Shown here: piece after piece, positions 25,981 to 35,432 of the stretch | Layout: each line of letters begins with the position of its first letter | How positions within the stretch are numbered: the stretch's first letter is position 1 | NCBI RefSeq assembly: GCF_001426505.1 | Contig: NZ_LMEV01000017.1 | Span: 499,339-563,338 of the forward strand | Length of the DNA stretch: 64,000 nt | Source: Variovorax sp. Root473 | GTDB taxonomy: Bacteria; Pseudomonadota; Gammaproteobacteria; Burkholderiales; Burkholderiaceae_C | Direction of reading: 5' to 3' | Notes under the pieces: generated by a model | The model's input: the letters and a program-made list of their open reading frames with translations, nothing else | Database searches by the model: none | Told to the model about the DNA's origin: nothing | Made by a program: the position numbers and the translations under genes

Positions 25981-26892
25981 ATGACAGCAGCCCCCTCCAC
26001 CCCTGACGCCGCGCACCGCCCGCTGGCAGGCCGCGTGGCCGTGGTGACCGGCGCCAGCCGCGGCGCGGGCCACGGCATCGCGCAGGAACTGGGCGTGGCC
26101 GGCGCCACCGTGTACGTGACGGGACGCAGCACCCGCGCGCAGCCGGCCGATACCTACGGCCAGCTGCTCGCGCTGTCCGAGCTGGCCGCCTTGCCCGGCA
26201 CCATCGACGACACCGCCGACGAGGTCACGCGGCTCGGGGGACACGGCATTGCCGTGGCCTGCGATCACACGAAGGAAGACGAGGTGGCGGCGCTGTTCGC
26301 GCGCGTCGAACGCGAGCAGGGCCGGCTCGACCTGCTCGTGAACAACGCCTGGGGCGGCCACGAAACCTTCACGGGCGTCTTCGAGGCGCCGTTCTGGGAA
26401 CACCCGCTCGCCCACTGGGATTCGATGTTCGATCGCGGCGTGCGCAACCACCTCGTGGCCAGCCGCTGCGCCGCGCCGTTCATGGTGGCGCGCAAGCAGG
26501 GCCTGATCGTCACCACTACCTTCTGGGACCGCGGCCATTACCTGCGCGGCAACCTGTTCTACGACCTCGCCAAGGCCTCGATGACGCGGCTGGCTTTCGG
26601 CATCGCGCAGGAACTGCAGCCGCATGGCGTGACTTCGGTGGCCGTGTCGCCGGGCTGGATGCGCACCGAGTTCGTGCTCGCGGGCCACAAGACCGACGAG
26701 GCGCACTGGCAGGAACGTCCTGCGCTGGCACGTACTGAATCGCCGCGCTACCTGGGCCGCGCCGTGGCCGCACTGGCGGGCGATGCGCAGGTGCTCGACA
26801 AGACCGGCCAGGTGCTGCGCGTGGGCGACCTGGCGCGTGCCTACGGCTTCACCGACATCGACGGTCGGCAGGTTGCGCCGTTCGAGCTGTAG
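25981..26892 (+). CDS. SDR-family oxidoreductase
   Basis: A 303-residue short-chain dehydrogenase. Cofactor motif TGASRGAGHG is at about residues 22-31, VNNAWGG near 120, and YDLAKAS contains the catalytic Tyr and Lys. GAGG-like Shine-Dalgarno (GGAGCAACGACAC) precedes the ATG. The pairing with the AraC gene upstream suggests inducible expression. The large VNNAWGGHETFTGVFEAPFW insert is typical of the DHRS1-like subgroup. Substrate unknown. Confidence 0.87.
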   Translation: MTAAPSTPDAAHRPLAGRVAVVTGASRGAGHGIAQELGVAGATVYVTGRSTRAQPADTYGQLLALSELAALPGTIDDTADEVTRLGGHGIAVACDHTKEDEVAALFARVEREQGRLDLLVNNAWGGHETFTGVFEAPFWEHPLAHWDSMFDRGVRNHLVASRCAAPFMVARKQGLIVTTTFWDRGHYLRGNLFYDLAKASMTRLAFGIAQELQPHGVTSVAVSPGWMRTEFVLAGHKTDEAHWQERPALARTESPRYLGRAVAALAGDAQVLDKTGQVLRVGDLARAYGFTDIDGRQVAPFEL

Positions 26893-26898
26893 GGCGCG

Positions 26899-27477
26899 CT
26901 ACGACAGGTCGCGCACGTCGATGCGAAAGCGCAGCTCGGGCGCGCCGCCGAGCCCGGGCTCGGTGATGAACTCTTCGAGCAGCACGCCGCCGTTGGCGCG
27001 GATCACGCGCTGCGAGGCCAGGTTGTCGGGGCTGGTCGTGATCTCGACGTGGTCCAGGCCGATGGCACGCGCATCGGGCAGCAGCGCGCGCAGCGCGGCG
27101 GTGGCATAGCCCCGGCCGCTTTTCCACGGCACCACGCCGTAGCCGATGTGGCCGAGGCAGTAGGGCGGCAGGGCGTGGGTGCCCGGCTGCCAGCGCAGCT
27201 GGATGCTGCCGCAGAACTCGCCGTCCCACAGCCAGCGCCGGTAGCCCGGCAACCGCGGCACGGTGCCGCCGTCGGGCAGCGCGATGGGCGGGCCCTTGGT
27301 TTCGCGATCGACGAGGCCGGCAAGAAAACCTTCGGGGTCGGTGCGAATCAGCGCCAGCTCTTCGCGGCCGGCTTCGGCCCGCAGGTTGTTCGGCGACCAA
27401 CCGCGCTCCAGTGCGGCGATGTAGCCGGGCAAATGTTCAGGCGAGGGCCAGACGAGTTGCAGGGCGGAAAGGGACAT
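26899..27477 (-). CDS. GNAT-family N-acetyltransferase
   Basis: A 192-residue acetyltransferase. CoA-binding motif is GHIGYGVVPWKSGRGYATAALRALL, followed by VEITTSPDNLASQRVIRANGGVLLEEF, the RimJ/RimL-like arrangement. Converges on the SDR gene with a 6-base gap. Acceptor unknown. Confidence 0.87.
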   Translation of the reverse strand: MSLSALQLVWPSPEHLPGYIAALERGWSPNNLRAEAGREELALIRTDPEGFLAGLVDRETKGPPIALPDGGTVPRLPGYRRWLWDGEFCGSIQLRWQPGTHALPPYCLGHIGYGVVPWKSGRGYATAALRALLPDARAIGLDHVEITTSPDNLASQRVIRANGGVLLEEFITEPGLGGAPELRFRIDVRDLS

Positions 27478-27504
27478 GGGAAACGGTCCTTGTTTTCTTT
27501 GAGA

Positions 27505-27921
27505 TCAGTACGAGCGCAAGGCGATGCCCCAGCGCCCCTCGGCCTGCACGACGATCCAGAGGTTGGCGTGTGTGCTGAGCACCGCACCGGCCGCATCGCG
27601 CCGCGTGTAGTGCACGAAGAAGTGCACCTTGTCGTGGCTCACGAGCACGGGCTCCTTCTGCTCGTACTGCGTGCGCGCCCAGCCACCGGCCTTGAGCGTG
27701 TCGAAGAAATCGGCCGGGTGCTGGCCGGGCGCGGGCCAGTCGAGCCGCTGCGCGCCCGAGAGCATCGTGTGCGGAAAGTGCAGTTCGGCGTCCATGCCGC
27801 GCGTGTCCGAGGCGTTGAAGGCGGCCGTGAAGCGGTCGAGGCAGGCCGATGCGGCGGCGACGACCGCAGCGTGCGGCGCGTCGGAGGGCGGCGGGGCGAC
27901 GAAGGCGGAAAAGTCGGTCAT
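27505..27921 (-). CDS. NTF2/SnoaL-like protein of unknown function
   Basis: A 138-residue product with the NTF2-like pattern: ACLDRFTAAFNASDTRGMDA, ELHFPHTML, VHFFVHYTRRDAAG and IVVQAEGRWGIALRSY. Members are small enzymes or carriers of varied function. Start at 27921 chosen, as upstream residues are Zur-operator DNA. It runs divergently from the COG0523 gene with both operators between them, so it may share zinc control. Confidence 0.7.
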   Translation of the reverse strand: MTDFSAFVAPPPSDAPHAAVVAAASACLDRFTAAFNASDTRGMDAELHFPHTMLSGAQRLDWPAPGQHPADFFDTLKAGGWARTQYEQKEPVLVSHDKVHFFVHYTRRDAAGAVLSTHANLWIVVQAEGRWGIALRSY

Positions 27922-27969
27922 GCGCCGGATGGTAAGGCGAGCGCGCGGCCGACAGGCGATGGCGATATA

Positions 27970-27988
27970 AATGCAACTCGGTTGCGAC
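27970..27988. promoter_or_regulatory. Zur-like operator, distal imperfect copy
   Basis: AATGCAA-N5-TTGCGAC, a degenerate copy of the perfect site 28 bases downstream. It overlaps the likely -35 region of the COG0523 promoter and lies 49 bases before the divergent NTF2-like gene. Confidence 0.55.
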
Positions 27989-27997
27989 GATCCATAT

Positions 27998-28016
27998 AAT
28001 GCAACTCCATTGCATT
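27998..28016. promoter_or_regulatory. Zur-like operator over the COG0523 promoter
   Basis: AATGCAA (27998-28004), spacer CTCCA, TTGCATT (28010-28016): perfect 19-bp dyad. A consensus -10 TATAAT (27995-28000) overlaps its left edge, and the gene starts 17 bases to the right. Binding here would block RNA polymerase. A related site (14 of 19 positions) lies at the start of the zur-like gene. Confidence 0.72.
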
Positions 28017-28033
28017 TGAAGAACGAGTCTCCC

Positions 28034-29227
<1,194 letters not shown>

Positions 29228-29240
29228 GCGCGCGGGCGAT

Positions 29241-29894
29241 TCAGTCGCCGGCGCTGCCGGACTGCATCGCCTGCTGCACCAGCCGGGCCATGGCCGACGC
29301 GTTCTCGTTGCCGACAGCGGCCAGCCCCTGCACCGTGCCTTGACGGTCCTGCAAGGCTTCGTCCTGGCTGGCCTTGAGCTTGCCTACGAGGCGGTCGATG
29401 GGGATCTCGATGCCCACCACGGCGCGCGCCAGCTTGCGGATGAAGGTCTCGGGCGCGTCCGTGGTTTGCCAGGGCACGGGTTGGCCGGCCTCGTTCGCCG
29501 CGGTCAGCCGCGCGAGCAGGTCGAGCAGCCAGGCTTCGTCGTCGATGGCGCGCGCGATGCCGTGCGCATGGGCGACGGCGTAGTTCCAGGTCGGCACCAC
29601 CTGGCCGTGCTCGGCCTTGCCGGGGTACCAGCCGGGCGTGATGTAGGCCTGCGGCCCCAGGAACATCACGACCGAAGGGGCCGCGGCATCGAGCTGGCGC
29701 CACACGGGATTGGCACGCGACACGTGGCCGAGCAGCGTGCCGAACGGGCCGCGCGAGCGGTCGAGCAGAAAGGGCAGGTGGTTGGCGACCAGCCCGTCGG
29801 CGCCCTGAACGACCCAGGCGCCCAGCGGATGCGCGTCGATCAGCGCGTGGCTCGCGCCGAGGTCGGGCTGGCGGTGGTGCCGGGAGACGTACAC
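29241..29894 (-). CDS. PaiB-type FMN-binding regulator
   Basis: A 217-residue PaiB-like protein (FMN-binding split barrel): MYVSRHHRQPDLGASHALID, HLPFLLDR, VMFLGPQAYITPGWYPGK, VPTWNYAVAHAHG and the C-terminal IEIPIDRLVGKLKASQ are all typical. The family was named as a negative regulator but may be an enzyme of flavin chemistry. It comes 24 bases after the zur-like gene on the same strand, so probably in its operon. Confidence 0.88.
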   Translation of the reverse strand: MYVSRHHRQPDLGASHALIDAHPLGAWVVQGADGLVANHLPFLLDRSRGPFGTLLGHVSRANPVWRQLDAAAPSVVMFLGPQAYITPGWYPGKAEHGQVVPTWNYAVAHAHGIARAIDDEAWLLDLLARLTAANEAGQPVPWQTTDAPETFIRKLARAVVGIEIPIDRLVGKLKASQDEALQDRQGTVQGLAAVGNENASAMARLVQQAMQSGSAGD

Positions 29895-29918
29895 GGGCGG
29901 CCTGGTCGGCTCGGCGGC

Positions 29919-30395
29919 CTATCGGGCGCAGTCGCCGCACATGCCGTGCAGCGTGAGCGCCGTGTGCCGCGTGTCGATGCCCTGCTTGCGCAGCGCCTTG
30001 CCGAGCCGGCCCATCACCTTGGGCAGTTCGGGGTCGGAGGGCAGCGCCAGCACCTTGTGGCACTGGTCGCATTCGAAGGTGTTGCCCGAGGCGGTGTCGA
30101 CGTGCCGTGCGAAGCGGTTGACCCGGTCGGCGGCCACGCGGCGGTCGCACAGGCCGGCTTCGACCAGCCGGTCGAGCACACGGTAGAGCGTGACGCGGTC
30201 GGGCGGCTCGCCCGTGGCGGCGGTGTAGGCGGCGGCCACTTCCTCGTGGGTCAGCGGCTGCGAGCCGTGTTCGAGCAGTTCGAGCACGGTCTGGGCGGCG
30301 CGCGTCACGCGCAGCCCGCTGCCGCGCAGCAGCGCCTCGCTGTCGAAGGCGGGGGCAGGCGACGATGTCTTCGGGGGCGGGGTGGGGGTCTTCAT
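29919..30395 (-). CDS. zur: Fur-family regulator, probably Zur
   Basis: A 158-residue Fur-fold protein. The winged-helix part covers 20-95 (RVTRAAQTVLELLEH, DRVTLYRVLDRLVEAGLCDR). Structural-zinc cysteines are seen as Cys109/Cys112 (FECDQCH) and Cys153/Cys156 (MCGDC), with His98 likely a regulatory ligand. Start at 30395 assumed; 30407 (MAFRM) is in frame. A Zur-like dyad overlaps that upstream ATG, suggesting self-control. Position next to the COG0523 gene with matching operators makes Zur the best assignment; ortholog identity is inference. Confidence 0.82.
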   Translation of the reverse strand: MKTPTPPPKTSSPAPAFDSEALLRGSGLRVTRAAQTVLELLEHGSQPLTHEEVAAAYTAATGEPPDRVTLYRVLDRLVEAGLCDRRVAADRVNRFARHVDTASGNTFECDQCHKVLALPSDPELPKVMGRLGKALRKQGIDTRHTALTLHGMCGDCAR

Positions 30396-30399
30396 GCGA

Positions 30400-30418
30400 A
30401 ACGCCATTGTGTTGCATC
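30400..30418. promoter_or_regulatory. Zur-like operator at the start of the zur-like gene
   Basis: Read on the minus strand the site is GATGCAACACAATGGCGTT, agreeing at 14 of 19 positions with the perfect dyad at 27998-28016. It overlaps the alternative start codon. Suggests negative autoregulation. Confidence 0.55.
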
Positions 30419-30420
30419 CG

Positions 30421-30448
30421 GCGCGCCCTTGCGACGGCAAGGGCGCGC
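30421..30448. repeat. 28-bp perfect hairpin upstream of the zur-like gene
   Basis: GCGCGCCCTTGC (30421-30432) and GCAAGGGCGCGC (30437-30448) form a 12-bp perfect stem with loop GACG. It is 2 bases from the Zur-like site, within the divergent gap to the esterase gene. No T run follows in either direction, so a DNA-level role or an RNA leader is possible. Confidence 0.7.
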
Positions 30449-30572
30449 AGGGAAACCCGAAGGCCCGGATGTTGCGAGGTGCAAGTCAGCCAACCGGCCG
30501 TTTCGCGGCGGCCCGGGGTGCCCGAATGCGCTAAGGTCCGGGCATTCGCATTCCTGAATACCTTCGTTGACC

Positions 30573-31235
30573 ATGTCCCGTCCCCCCATCGAAATCGAAA
30601 CCGCCCCGAACCCCACCGCCTCGGTGATCCTGATGCACGGCCTGGGTGCCGACGGCAACGACTTCGTGCCGATTGCCGGCGAACTCGACCTGTCGGCCGT
30701 GGGCCCGGTGCGCTTCGTGTTCCCCAATGCGCCGGTGATTCCGGTCACGCTGAACAACGGCTACCAGATGCCCGCGTGGTTCGACATTGCCGGGGCCGAT
30801 TTCAATGTGCAGGAAGACGCCGCGGGCCTGCGCCGCTCGCAGACCGCCATCGAGACGCTGATCGCGAATGAGAAGGCCCGCGGCATTGCCGCCAGCCGCA
30901 TCGTGGTGGCCGGTTTTTCGCAGGGCTGCGCCATGGCGCTGCTGACCGGGCTGCGCCATGCCGAGCGCCTGGGCGGCATCGTCGGCCTGTCGGGCTGGCT
31001 GCCGCTGGCGGCGGCCACCGCGGCCGAGCGCCATGCGGCCAACCACGGCACGCCCGTGTTCCTCGGCCATGGCCGGCAGGACCCGATGGTGCCGCTGGCA
31101 CGCGCCATGCAATCGCGCGACGCGCTCGCCGCCCTGGGCTACACCGTCGAATGGCACGAGTACGCGATGGCGCATTCGGTCTGCATGGAAGAAGTGGCCG
31201 ACCTGAACGCCTTTTTGCTGCGCGTGCTGCGCTGA
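30573..31235 (+). CDS. Carboxylesterase/phospholipase-type alpha/beta hydrolase
   Basis: A 220-residue serine hydrolase close to the carboxylesterase/acyl-protein thioesterase family. It has HGLGADGNDF, nucleophile motif GFSQG (Ser within VAGFSQGCAMAL), the acid in GRQDPMVP and the catalytic His in MAHSVCMEE. Starts at the first ATG, 30573. Acts on short-chain esters in the cytoplasm. Divergent from the zur-like gene. Confidence 0.9.
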   Translation: MSRPPIEIETAPNPTASVILMHGLGADGNDFVPIAGELDLSAVGPVRFVFPNAPVIPVTLNNGYQMPAWFDIAGADFNVQEDAAGLRRSQTAIETLIANEKARGIAASRIVVAGFSQGCAMALLTGLRHAERLGGIVGLSGWLPLAAATAAERHAANHGTPVFLGHGRQDPMVPLARAMQSRDALAALGYTVEWHEYAMAHSVCMEEVADLNAFLLRVLR

Positions 31236-31300
31236 CGCACAAGCGGGCCGCTGCGGCACACCCACGAGACAGACAGAGAGAGACACAGAAGGAGACCGCC

Positions 31301-31618
31301 ATGATCCTCGTCATCGGACACGCGCTCGCCAAGGCCGACACCCTGCAGGCGATGCTGGCCATCAGCGTGGAGCACGTGCTGCGCTCGCGCGGCGAGCCGG
31401 GCTGCATTTCGCACGACGTCACGACCGATGTGCAAGACCCGCTGCGGCTCACCTTCGTCGAGCGCTGGAGCGACATGGCGGCGCTGCAAGCGCACTTTCG
31501 CGTCGATGCGTCGCGTGCGTTCGGCAAGGCGCTCGCGGCCATGGCCGACGGCATGCCGTCGATCCATGTCTACCAGTCGGATGAGGTCGACCTGTCGGCG
31601 GGCCGCGCCCAAGTCTGA
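31301..31618 (+). CDS. ABM-domain (putative quinol monooxygenase) protein
   Basis: A 105-residue antibiotic-biosynthesis-monooxygenase domain: MILVIGHALAKADTLQAM, CISHDVTTDVQDPLRLTFVE, then WSDMAALQAHF. A good AAGGAG lies about 6 bases before the ATG. Such dimeric barrels often oxidise quinols or act as heme or stress-related proteins. It sits just behind the esterase gene (65 bases), maybe the same transcript. Confidence 0.8.
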   Translation: MILVIGHALAKADTLQAMLAISVEHVLRSRGEPGCISHDVTTDVQDPLRLTFVERWSDMAALQAHFRVDASRAFGKALAAMADGMPSIHVYQSDEVDLSAGRAQV

Positions 31619-31667
31619 ATTTCGCTGGGCCTTCCGCGCTGGAATGCGCGTGGCATTTGAGAGTGTA

Positions 31668-31699
31668 GCTATGGAAAAAGTAGCAAAAAACAGCATAGC
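31668..31699. repeat. A-rich dyad with GCTATG / CATAGC arms before gshA
   Basis: GCTATG (31668-31673) and CATAGC (31694-31699) flank an A-rich stretch, in a region much lower in GC than the surroundings, about 115 bases before the gshA start. A related TGCTATCAAA string occurs at similar distances before two other genes (21781 and 36725). Confidence 0.4.
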
Positions 31700-31783
31700 C
31701 GGATGCGGGATTCCCTGCTTCAGCAGTGCCTGTCCGCCCGTGCTACCTTCCAGCCCCACAGAAGATTGATGGGTCATAAGAAC

Positions 31784-33340
31784 ATGAGCAACAGATTGCA
31801 GGAGAGGTTGGGTGCACTCCCGGCCGCGCGGTTGAAGGGCATGCGTCGCGGCATCGAGAAGGAGAGCCTGCGCGCATTGCCCGACGGCAAGCTGGCCCTC
31901 ACGCCGCATCCGCTGGCACTGGGCTCCGCGCTCACGCATCCGCACATCACGACCGACTTCAGCGAGTCGCAGCTCGAACTCATCACGGGCGTGCACGCGG
32001 GCGTGGAGTCGGCGCTCGAAGAGCTCACGCGCGTGCACCAGTTCACCTACCGCGTGCTCGACCAGCTCGGCGACGAGCGCCTGTGGGTGTCGAGCATGCC
32101 CTGCGGCCTGCCGACCGACGAGACCATTCCGATCGGCCGCTACGGCTCGTCGAACGTGGGCCGCGCCAAGAGCGTGTACCGCATGGGCCTGAGCCACCGC
32201 TATGGCCGCCGCATGCAGACCATTTCGGGCATCCACTACAACTGGTCGCTGCCCGATGTGTCGAGCGAAGAATATTTCGCGCTCATCCGCAACTTCCGCC
32301 GCCACGCCTTCCTGCTGCTGTACCTGTTCGGCGCCTCGCCGACCCTGTGTTCGAGCTTTGTCGCGAGCCGCCCGCACGAACTGCAGCCACTGGGCGACGG
32401 CAGCATGTACATGCCGCACGGCACCTCGCTGCGCATGGGCCCCCTGGGCTACCAGAGCGAGGCGCAGGCGTCGCTGGCCGTGAGCTACAACAGCCTGGAA
32501 GGCTACGGCGCCTCGCTGCAGGACGCGCTCACACGTCCGTGGCCGGCCTACGAGGCCATCGGCATCCGCAACCTGGGCGGCGACTACAACCAGCTGGGCA
32601 CCAGCTTGCTGCAGATCGAGAACGAGTTCTACGGCACCATCCGCCCCAAGCGCGTCATTCACCCCGGCGAGCGCCCGCTGCATGCGCTGCGCGAGCGCGG
32701 CGTGGAGTACGTCGAAGTACGCCTGATGGACCTCGACCCCTTCGAGACTGTCGGCATCAACGCGCAGACCATGCGCTTCATCGACGTGTTCCTGCTGCAC
32801 TGCCTGCTGAGCGACAGCCCCGATGACACGCCGCAGGAAATCGCCGACCTGGCGCAGAACCAGCACCTCACGGCCGCGCGCGGCCGCGAGCCGGGCCTGA
32901 AGCTGCGCCGCGACGCGCGCGAGGTCGGCCTGGCCGACTGGGGCATGGAACTCATCGAGCAGTGCCTGCCCATCGCCGCCGCGCTCGACGCGGCGCAAGG
33001 CAGTACGCAGCACGTCGACGCGGTGCGCGCCGCCAAGGCTGGCCTCGAGAACCCCGACAGCCTGCCGTCGGCGCGCGTGCTCGCGGCCATCGAGCAGCAG
33101 CACGCCAACTCGTTCGTCGGCTTCGTGCGCGCCCAGTCGGAGCAGACCCGCGCCGCGCTGCTCGCGCTGCCGTTCTCCGCCGCGCAACAGGCAGCGTTCG
33201 AACGCATGACGGCCGAATCGATCCAGGAACAGAAGCGCATCGAGGCGGCCGACACCATGCCCTTCGAGATCTACCGCGAGCAGTACGTCTCGCCCGCGCG
33301 CCTGGGCATGGCGCAGGGCCGGCAGCCGGTCGCGGCCTGA
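31784..33340 (+). CDS. gshA: Glutamate-cysteine ligase
   Basis: A 518-residue enzyme making gamma-glutamylcysteine, first step of glutathione synthesis. Proteobacterial type-1 GshA features: GMRRGIEKESLR, ITTDFSESQLELIT, SVYRMGLSHRYGRRMQTISG, IHYNWSLPD, and YVEVRLMDLDPF. Start at 31784 (MSNRLQERLG); 31769 is an in-frame option. gshB is not in the window. The product could also feed EgtB. Confidence 0.93.
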   Translation: MSNRLQERLGALPAARLKGMRRGIEKESLRALPDGKLALTPHPLALGSALTHPHITTDFSESQLELITGVHAGVESALEELTRVHQFTYRVLDQLGDERLWVSSMPCGLPTDETIPIGRYGSSNVGRAKSVYRMGLSHRYGRRMQTISGIHYNWSLPDVSSEEYFALIRNFRRHAFLLLYLFGASPTLCSSFVASRPHELQPLGDGSMYMPHGTSLRMGPLGYQSEAQASLAVSYNSLEGYGASLQDALTRPWPAYEAIGIRNLGGDYNQLGTSLLQIENEFYGTIRPKRVIHPGERPLHALRERGVEYVEVRLMDLDPFETVGINAQTMRFIDVFLLHCLLSDSPDDTPQEIADLAQNQHLTAARGREPGLKLRRDAREVGLADWGMELIEQCLPIAAALDAAQGSTQHVDAVRAAKAGLENPDSLPSARVLAAIEQQHANSFVGFVRAQSEQTRAALLALPFSAAQQAAFERMTAESIQEQKRIEAADTMPFEIYREQYVSPARLGMAQGRQPVAA

Positions 33341-33480
33341 GCCCGCCCCGGCCGGCGCGCGCCGACAGCGCCGCTGGCCGATGGCCTACAGGCATTGGCC
33401 TGTCCGGCTCACCGTGGCCCTGGAGGCTGCCCGGAAGATGGCGTCATGCGCAGTCAAGCTTCGGACCGGGGACATTCACG

Positions 33481-33861
33481 ATGACGCTCAACGCCTACCT
33501 GGTCGAGGACAGTCCGGTGATTCGCGAGAACCTCGTCGGCTTTCTCGAGGACGTGGCCGATGCGCACGTCGTGGCCTCGGCGAGCACGGCCGATGAGGCG
33601 CTCAACTGGCTGAGCCATCACCAGCGCGACTGGGACCTTGCCATCGTTGATCTGTTCCTGCAGCGAGGCAATGGCCTGGCCGTGATCCATGCCTGCCGCC
33701 ACCGCGCGCCGCACCAGAAGGTCGTGGTGCTCAGCAACTACGCCACCGCCGACATGCGCCTGCGCTCGCAGCAACTGGGCGCAGACGCCTTCTTCGACAA
33801 ATCGGCCGAACTCGACCAGCTGGTCGCGTACTGCGCCACGGTCCAGCCGTCGCATGGGTGA
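33481..33861 (+). CDS. Single-domain response regulator (CheY-like)
   Basis: A 126-residue receiver without output domain. Acidic pair Glu9/Asp10, phosphorylation site Asp57 (DLAIVDLFLQ), Thr/Ser position in VVVLSNYAT, and the conserved Lys in FFDKSAELDQL. It must act through protein contacts or phosphotransfer. No kinase adjoins. Starts 140 bases after gshA. Confidence 0.88.
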   Translation: MTLNAYLVEDSPVIRENLVGFLEDVADAHVVASASTADEALNWLSHHQRDWDLAIVDLFLQRGNGLAVIHACRHRAPHQKVVVLSNYATADMRLRSQQLGADAFFDKSAELDQLVAYCATVQPSHG

Positions 33862-33975
33862 CTGGCGCCGGGGCTGCGCAGCGCCGGGCAGGGCAGGGAA
33901 CTGAGGTAAAACGCCGGGTGGCCGCCCGCCGGCACCCCTCTTTCCAACCCCCTACAGACAGCGAGCAGAGACCTC

Positions 33976-34902
33976 ATGAGCAACAGCACCTCCATCGACT
34001 TCCAGGGCCGTGTGGCCATCGTGACCGGCGCGGGTGGCGGCCTGGGCCGCCAGCACGCGCTGGCGCTGGCGGCGCGTGGCGCCAAAGTGGTGGTCAACGA
34101 CCTGGGCGGGGCGCGCGACGGCTCGGGTGGCTCGGCGAGCGCCGCGCAGGCGGTGGTCGACGAGATCAAGGCGGCCGGGGGCGAAGCGATCGCCAACGGC
34201 GCCTCGGTGACCGACTTCGAGGCCGTGCAGGCCATGGTCCAGCAGGCGGTCGACGCCTGGGGCCGCGTCGACATCCTGATCAACAACGCCGGCATCCTGC
34301 GCGACAAGAGCTTCGCCAAGATGGAGCTGGCCGACTTCAAGCTCGTGGTCGACGTGCACCTGATGGGCGCCGTGAACTGCACCAAGGCCGTCTGGGCGCT
34401 GATGAACGAGCAAAAGTACGGCCGCATCGTGATGACCACGTCGTCGTCCGGTCTGTATGGCAACTTCGGCCAGAGCAACTACGGCGCCGCGAAGCTGGCG
34501 CTGGTCGGCCTCATGCAGACGCTGAGCATCGAAGGCGCCAAGAACGACATCCGCGTGAATTGCCTGGCGCCCACCGCTGCCACGCGCATGACGGAAGACC
34601 TGTTCCCCAAGGAAATGCTCGAAGCCTTCCGCCCCGAAGCCGTGGTGCCCGCGATGCTGGTGCTGGCCGCGCAGGACGCGCCCAACCGCACCATCCTCTG
34701 TGCCGGCGCCGGCACCTTCGAGGCCGCGCACATCACGCTCACGCAGGGCGCCTGGCTGGGCATTGCCGCCGACACGCCCGAACAGCTCGCTGCGCGCCTG
34801 TCGGAAGTGACCGCGCGCGAGGGCGAGGCCGTGCCGCAGAGCGGTGCCGCCCAGGGTGCGAACGAAGTGGCGAAGGGCATGGCCAACGCCGGCCGGGGCT
34901 GA
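33976..34902 (+). CDS. SDR-family 3-hydroxyacyl-CoA dehydrogenase-like protein
   Basis: A 308-residue SDR resembling the dehydrogenase part of peroxisomal multifunctional enzyme type 2: VAIVTGAGGGLGRQHALAL (13-31), VVVNDLGGARDGSG, LINNAGILRDKSFAKM, SNYGAAKLALVG with catalytic Tyr/Lys, and NCLAPTAATRMTEDLFP. It probably oxidises (R)-3-hydroxyacyl-CoA in beta-oxidation. No hydratase domain is fused. Confidence 0.88.
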   Translation: MSNSTSIDFQGRVAIVTGAGGGLGRQHALALAARGAKVVVNDLGGARDGSGGSASAAQAVVDEIKAAGGEAIANGASVTDFEAVQAMVQQAVDAWGRVDILINNAGILRDKSFAKMELADFKLVVDVHLMGAVNCTKAVWALMNEQKYGRIVMTTSSSGLYGNFGQSNYGAAKLALVGLMQTLSIEGAKNDIRVNCLAPTAATRMTEDLFPKEMLEAFRPEAVVPAMLVLAAQDAPNRTILCAGAGTFEAAHITLTQGAWLGIAADTPEQLAARLSEVTAREGEAVPQSGAAQGANEVAKGMANAGRG

Positions 34903-34922
34903 GCCGCGCTGTGGGCCTGAAA

Positions 34923-34946
34923 GGGCCCGCGCTGCACGGCGGGCCC
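34923..34946. terminator. GC-rich hairpin between convergent SDR and hibernation factor genes
   Basis: GGGCCCGC (34923-34930) and GCGGGCCC (34939-34946) form an 8-bp perfect stem with an 8-base loop, 17 bases before the hibernation gene's stop. No T run, so strength is uncertain. Confidence 0.45.
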
Positions 34947-34962
34947 TGACGGAAGGGCCTGG

Positions 34963-35325
34963 CTATTCGGCGACGAAGCCTTCGCCGTCCCGGCGGATCG
35001 AGCCGCGGTCGCGGTGGTTGTTGAGGCGCCCCAGCGTGTTGTCGAGCAGTCGCTTGAGCTTGTCGGCCGCGCCGCGGAAGGCCTCGTCGAGGCTGGCTGC
35101 GTGCTGTGTCACCACGAGCGGCTGGTGGTGCGCCAGGCGCGCTTCCATCACGCAGCACTTGTCGCCGGCGCCGGCCTTGTCGTGGTTCTCGTCGCTCAGG
35201 TGTACTTCGACGCGCGTCACGTCTTCGACGAAACGGCTCAGGTGCTGCTTGATTTCGGTGTCGGCCCAGCGCTCCAGCGTGTCCTTGTTGGTGATGCCAT
35301 TGCTCGTGTTGACCTGGATCTGCAT
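34963..35325 (-). CDS. Ribosome hibernation/RaiA-HPF family protein (short form)
   Basis: A 120-residue single-domain HPF/RaiA-like protein: MQIQVNTSNGI, EIKQHLSRFVEDVTRVEVHLSDEN, VMEARLAHHQPLVVTQHAASLDEAFRGAADKLKRLL. Binds the 30S subunit and dampens translation under stress. The C-terminal dimerising extension of long HPF is absent. It is not next to rpoN, so it is likely the second, stress-type copy. Confidence 0.85.
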   Translation of the reverse strand: MQIQVNTSNGITNKDTLERWADTEIKQHLSRFVEDVTRVEVHLSDENHDKAGAGDKCCVMEARLAHHQPLVVTQHAASLDEAFRGAADKLKRLLDNTLGRLNNHRDRGSIRRDGEGFVAE

Positions 35326-35432
35326 TGCGTATGCCCCTGCTGGATGGTGAACGAGCCTTCACTTTGCACCCGAACGGGTGCCCCTGTACGTAGGTGCGAT
35401 GCCCTTATCGGCCGAGGCATCGGACTGGCGCG

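Noticed and set aside
34923..34946. Strong rho-independent terminator
   Set aside because: Good stem but no T run; listed only as a weak candidate.
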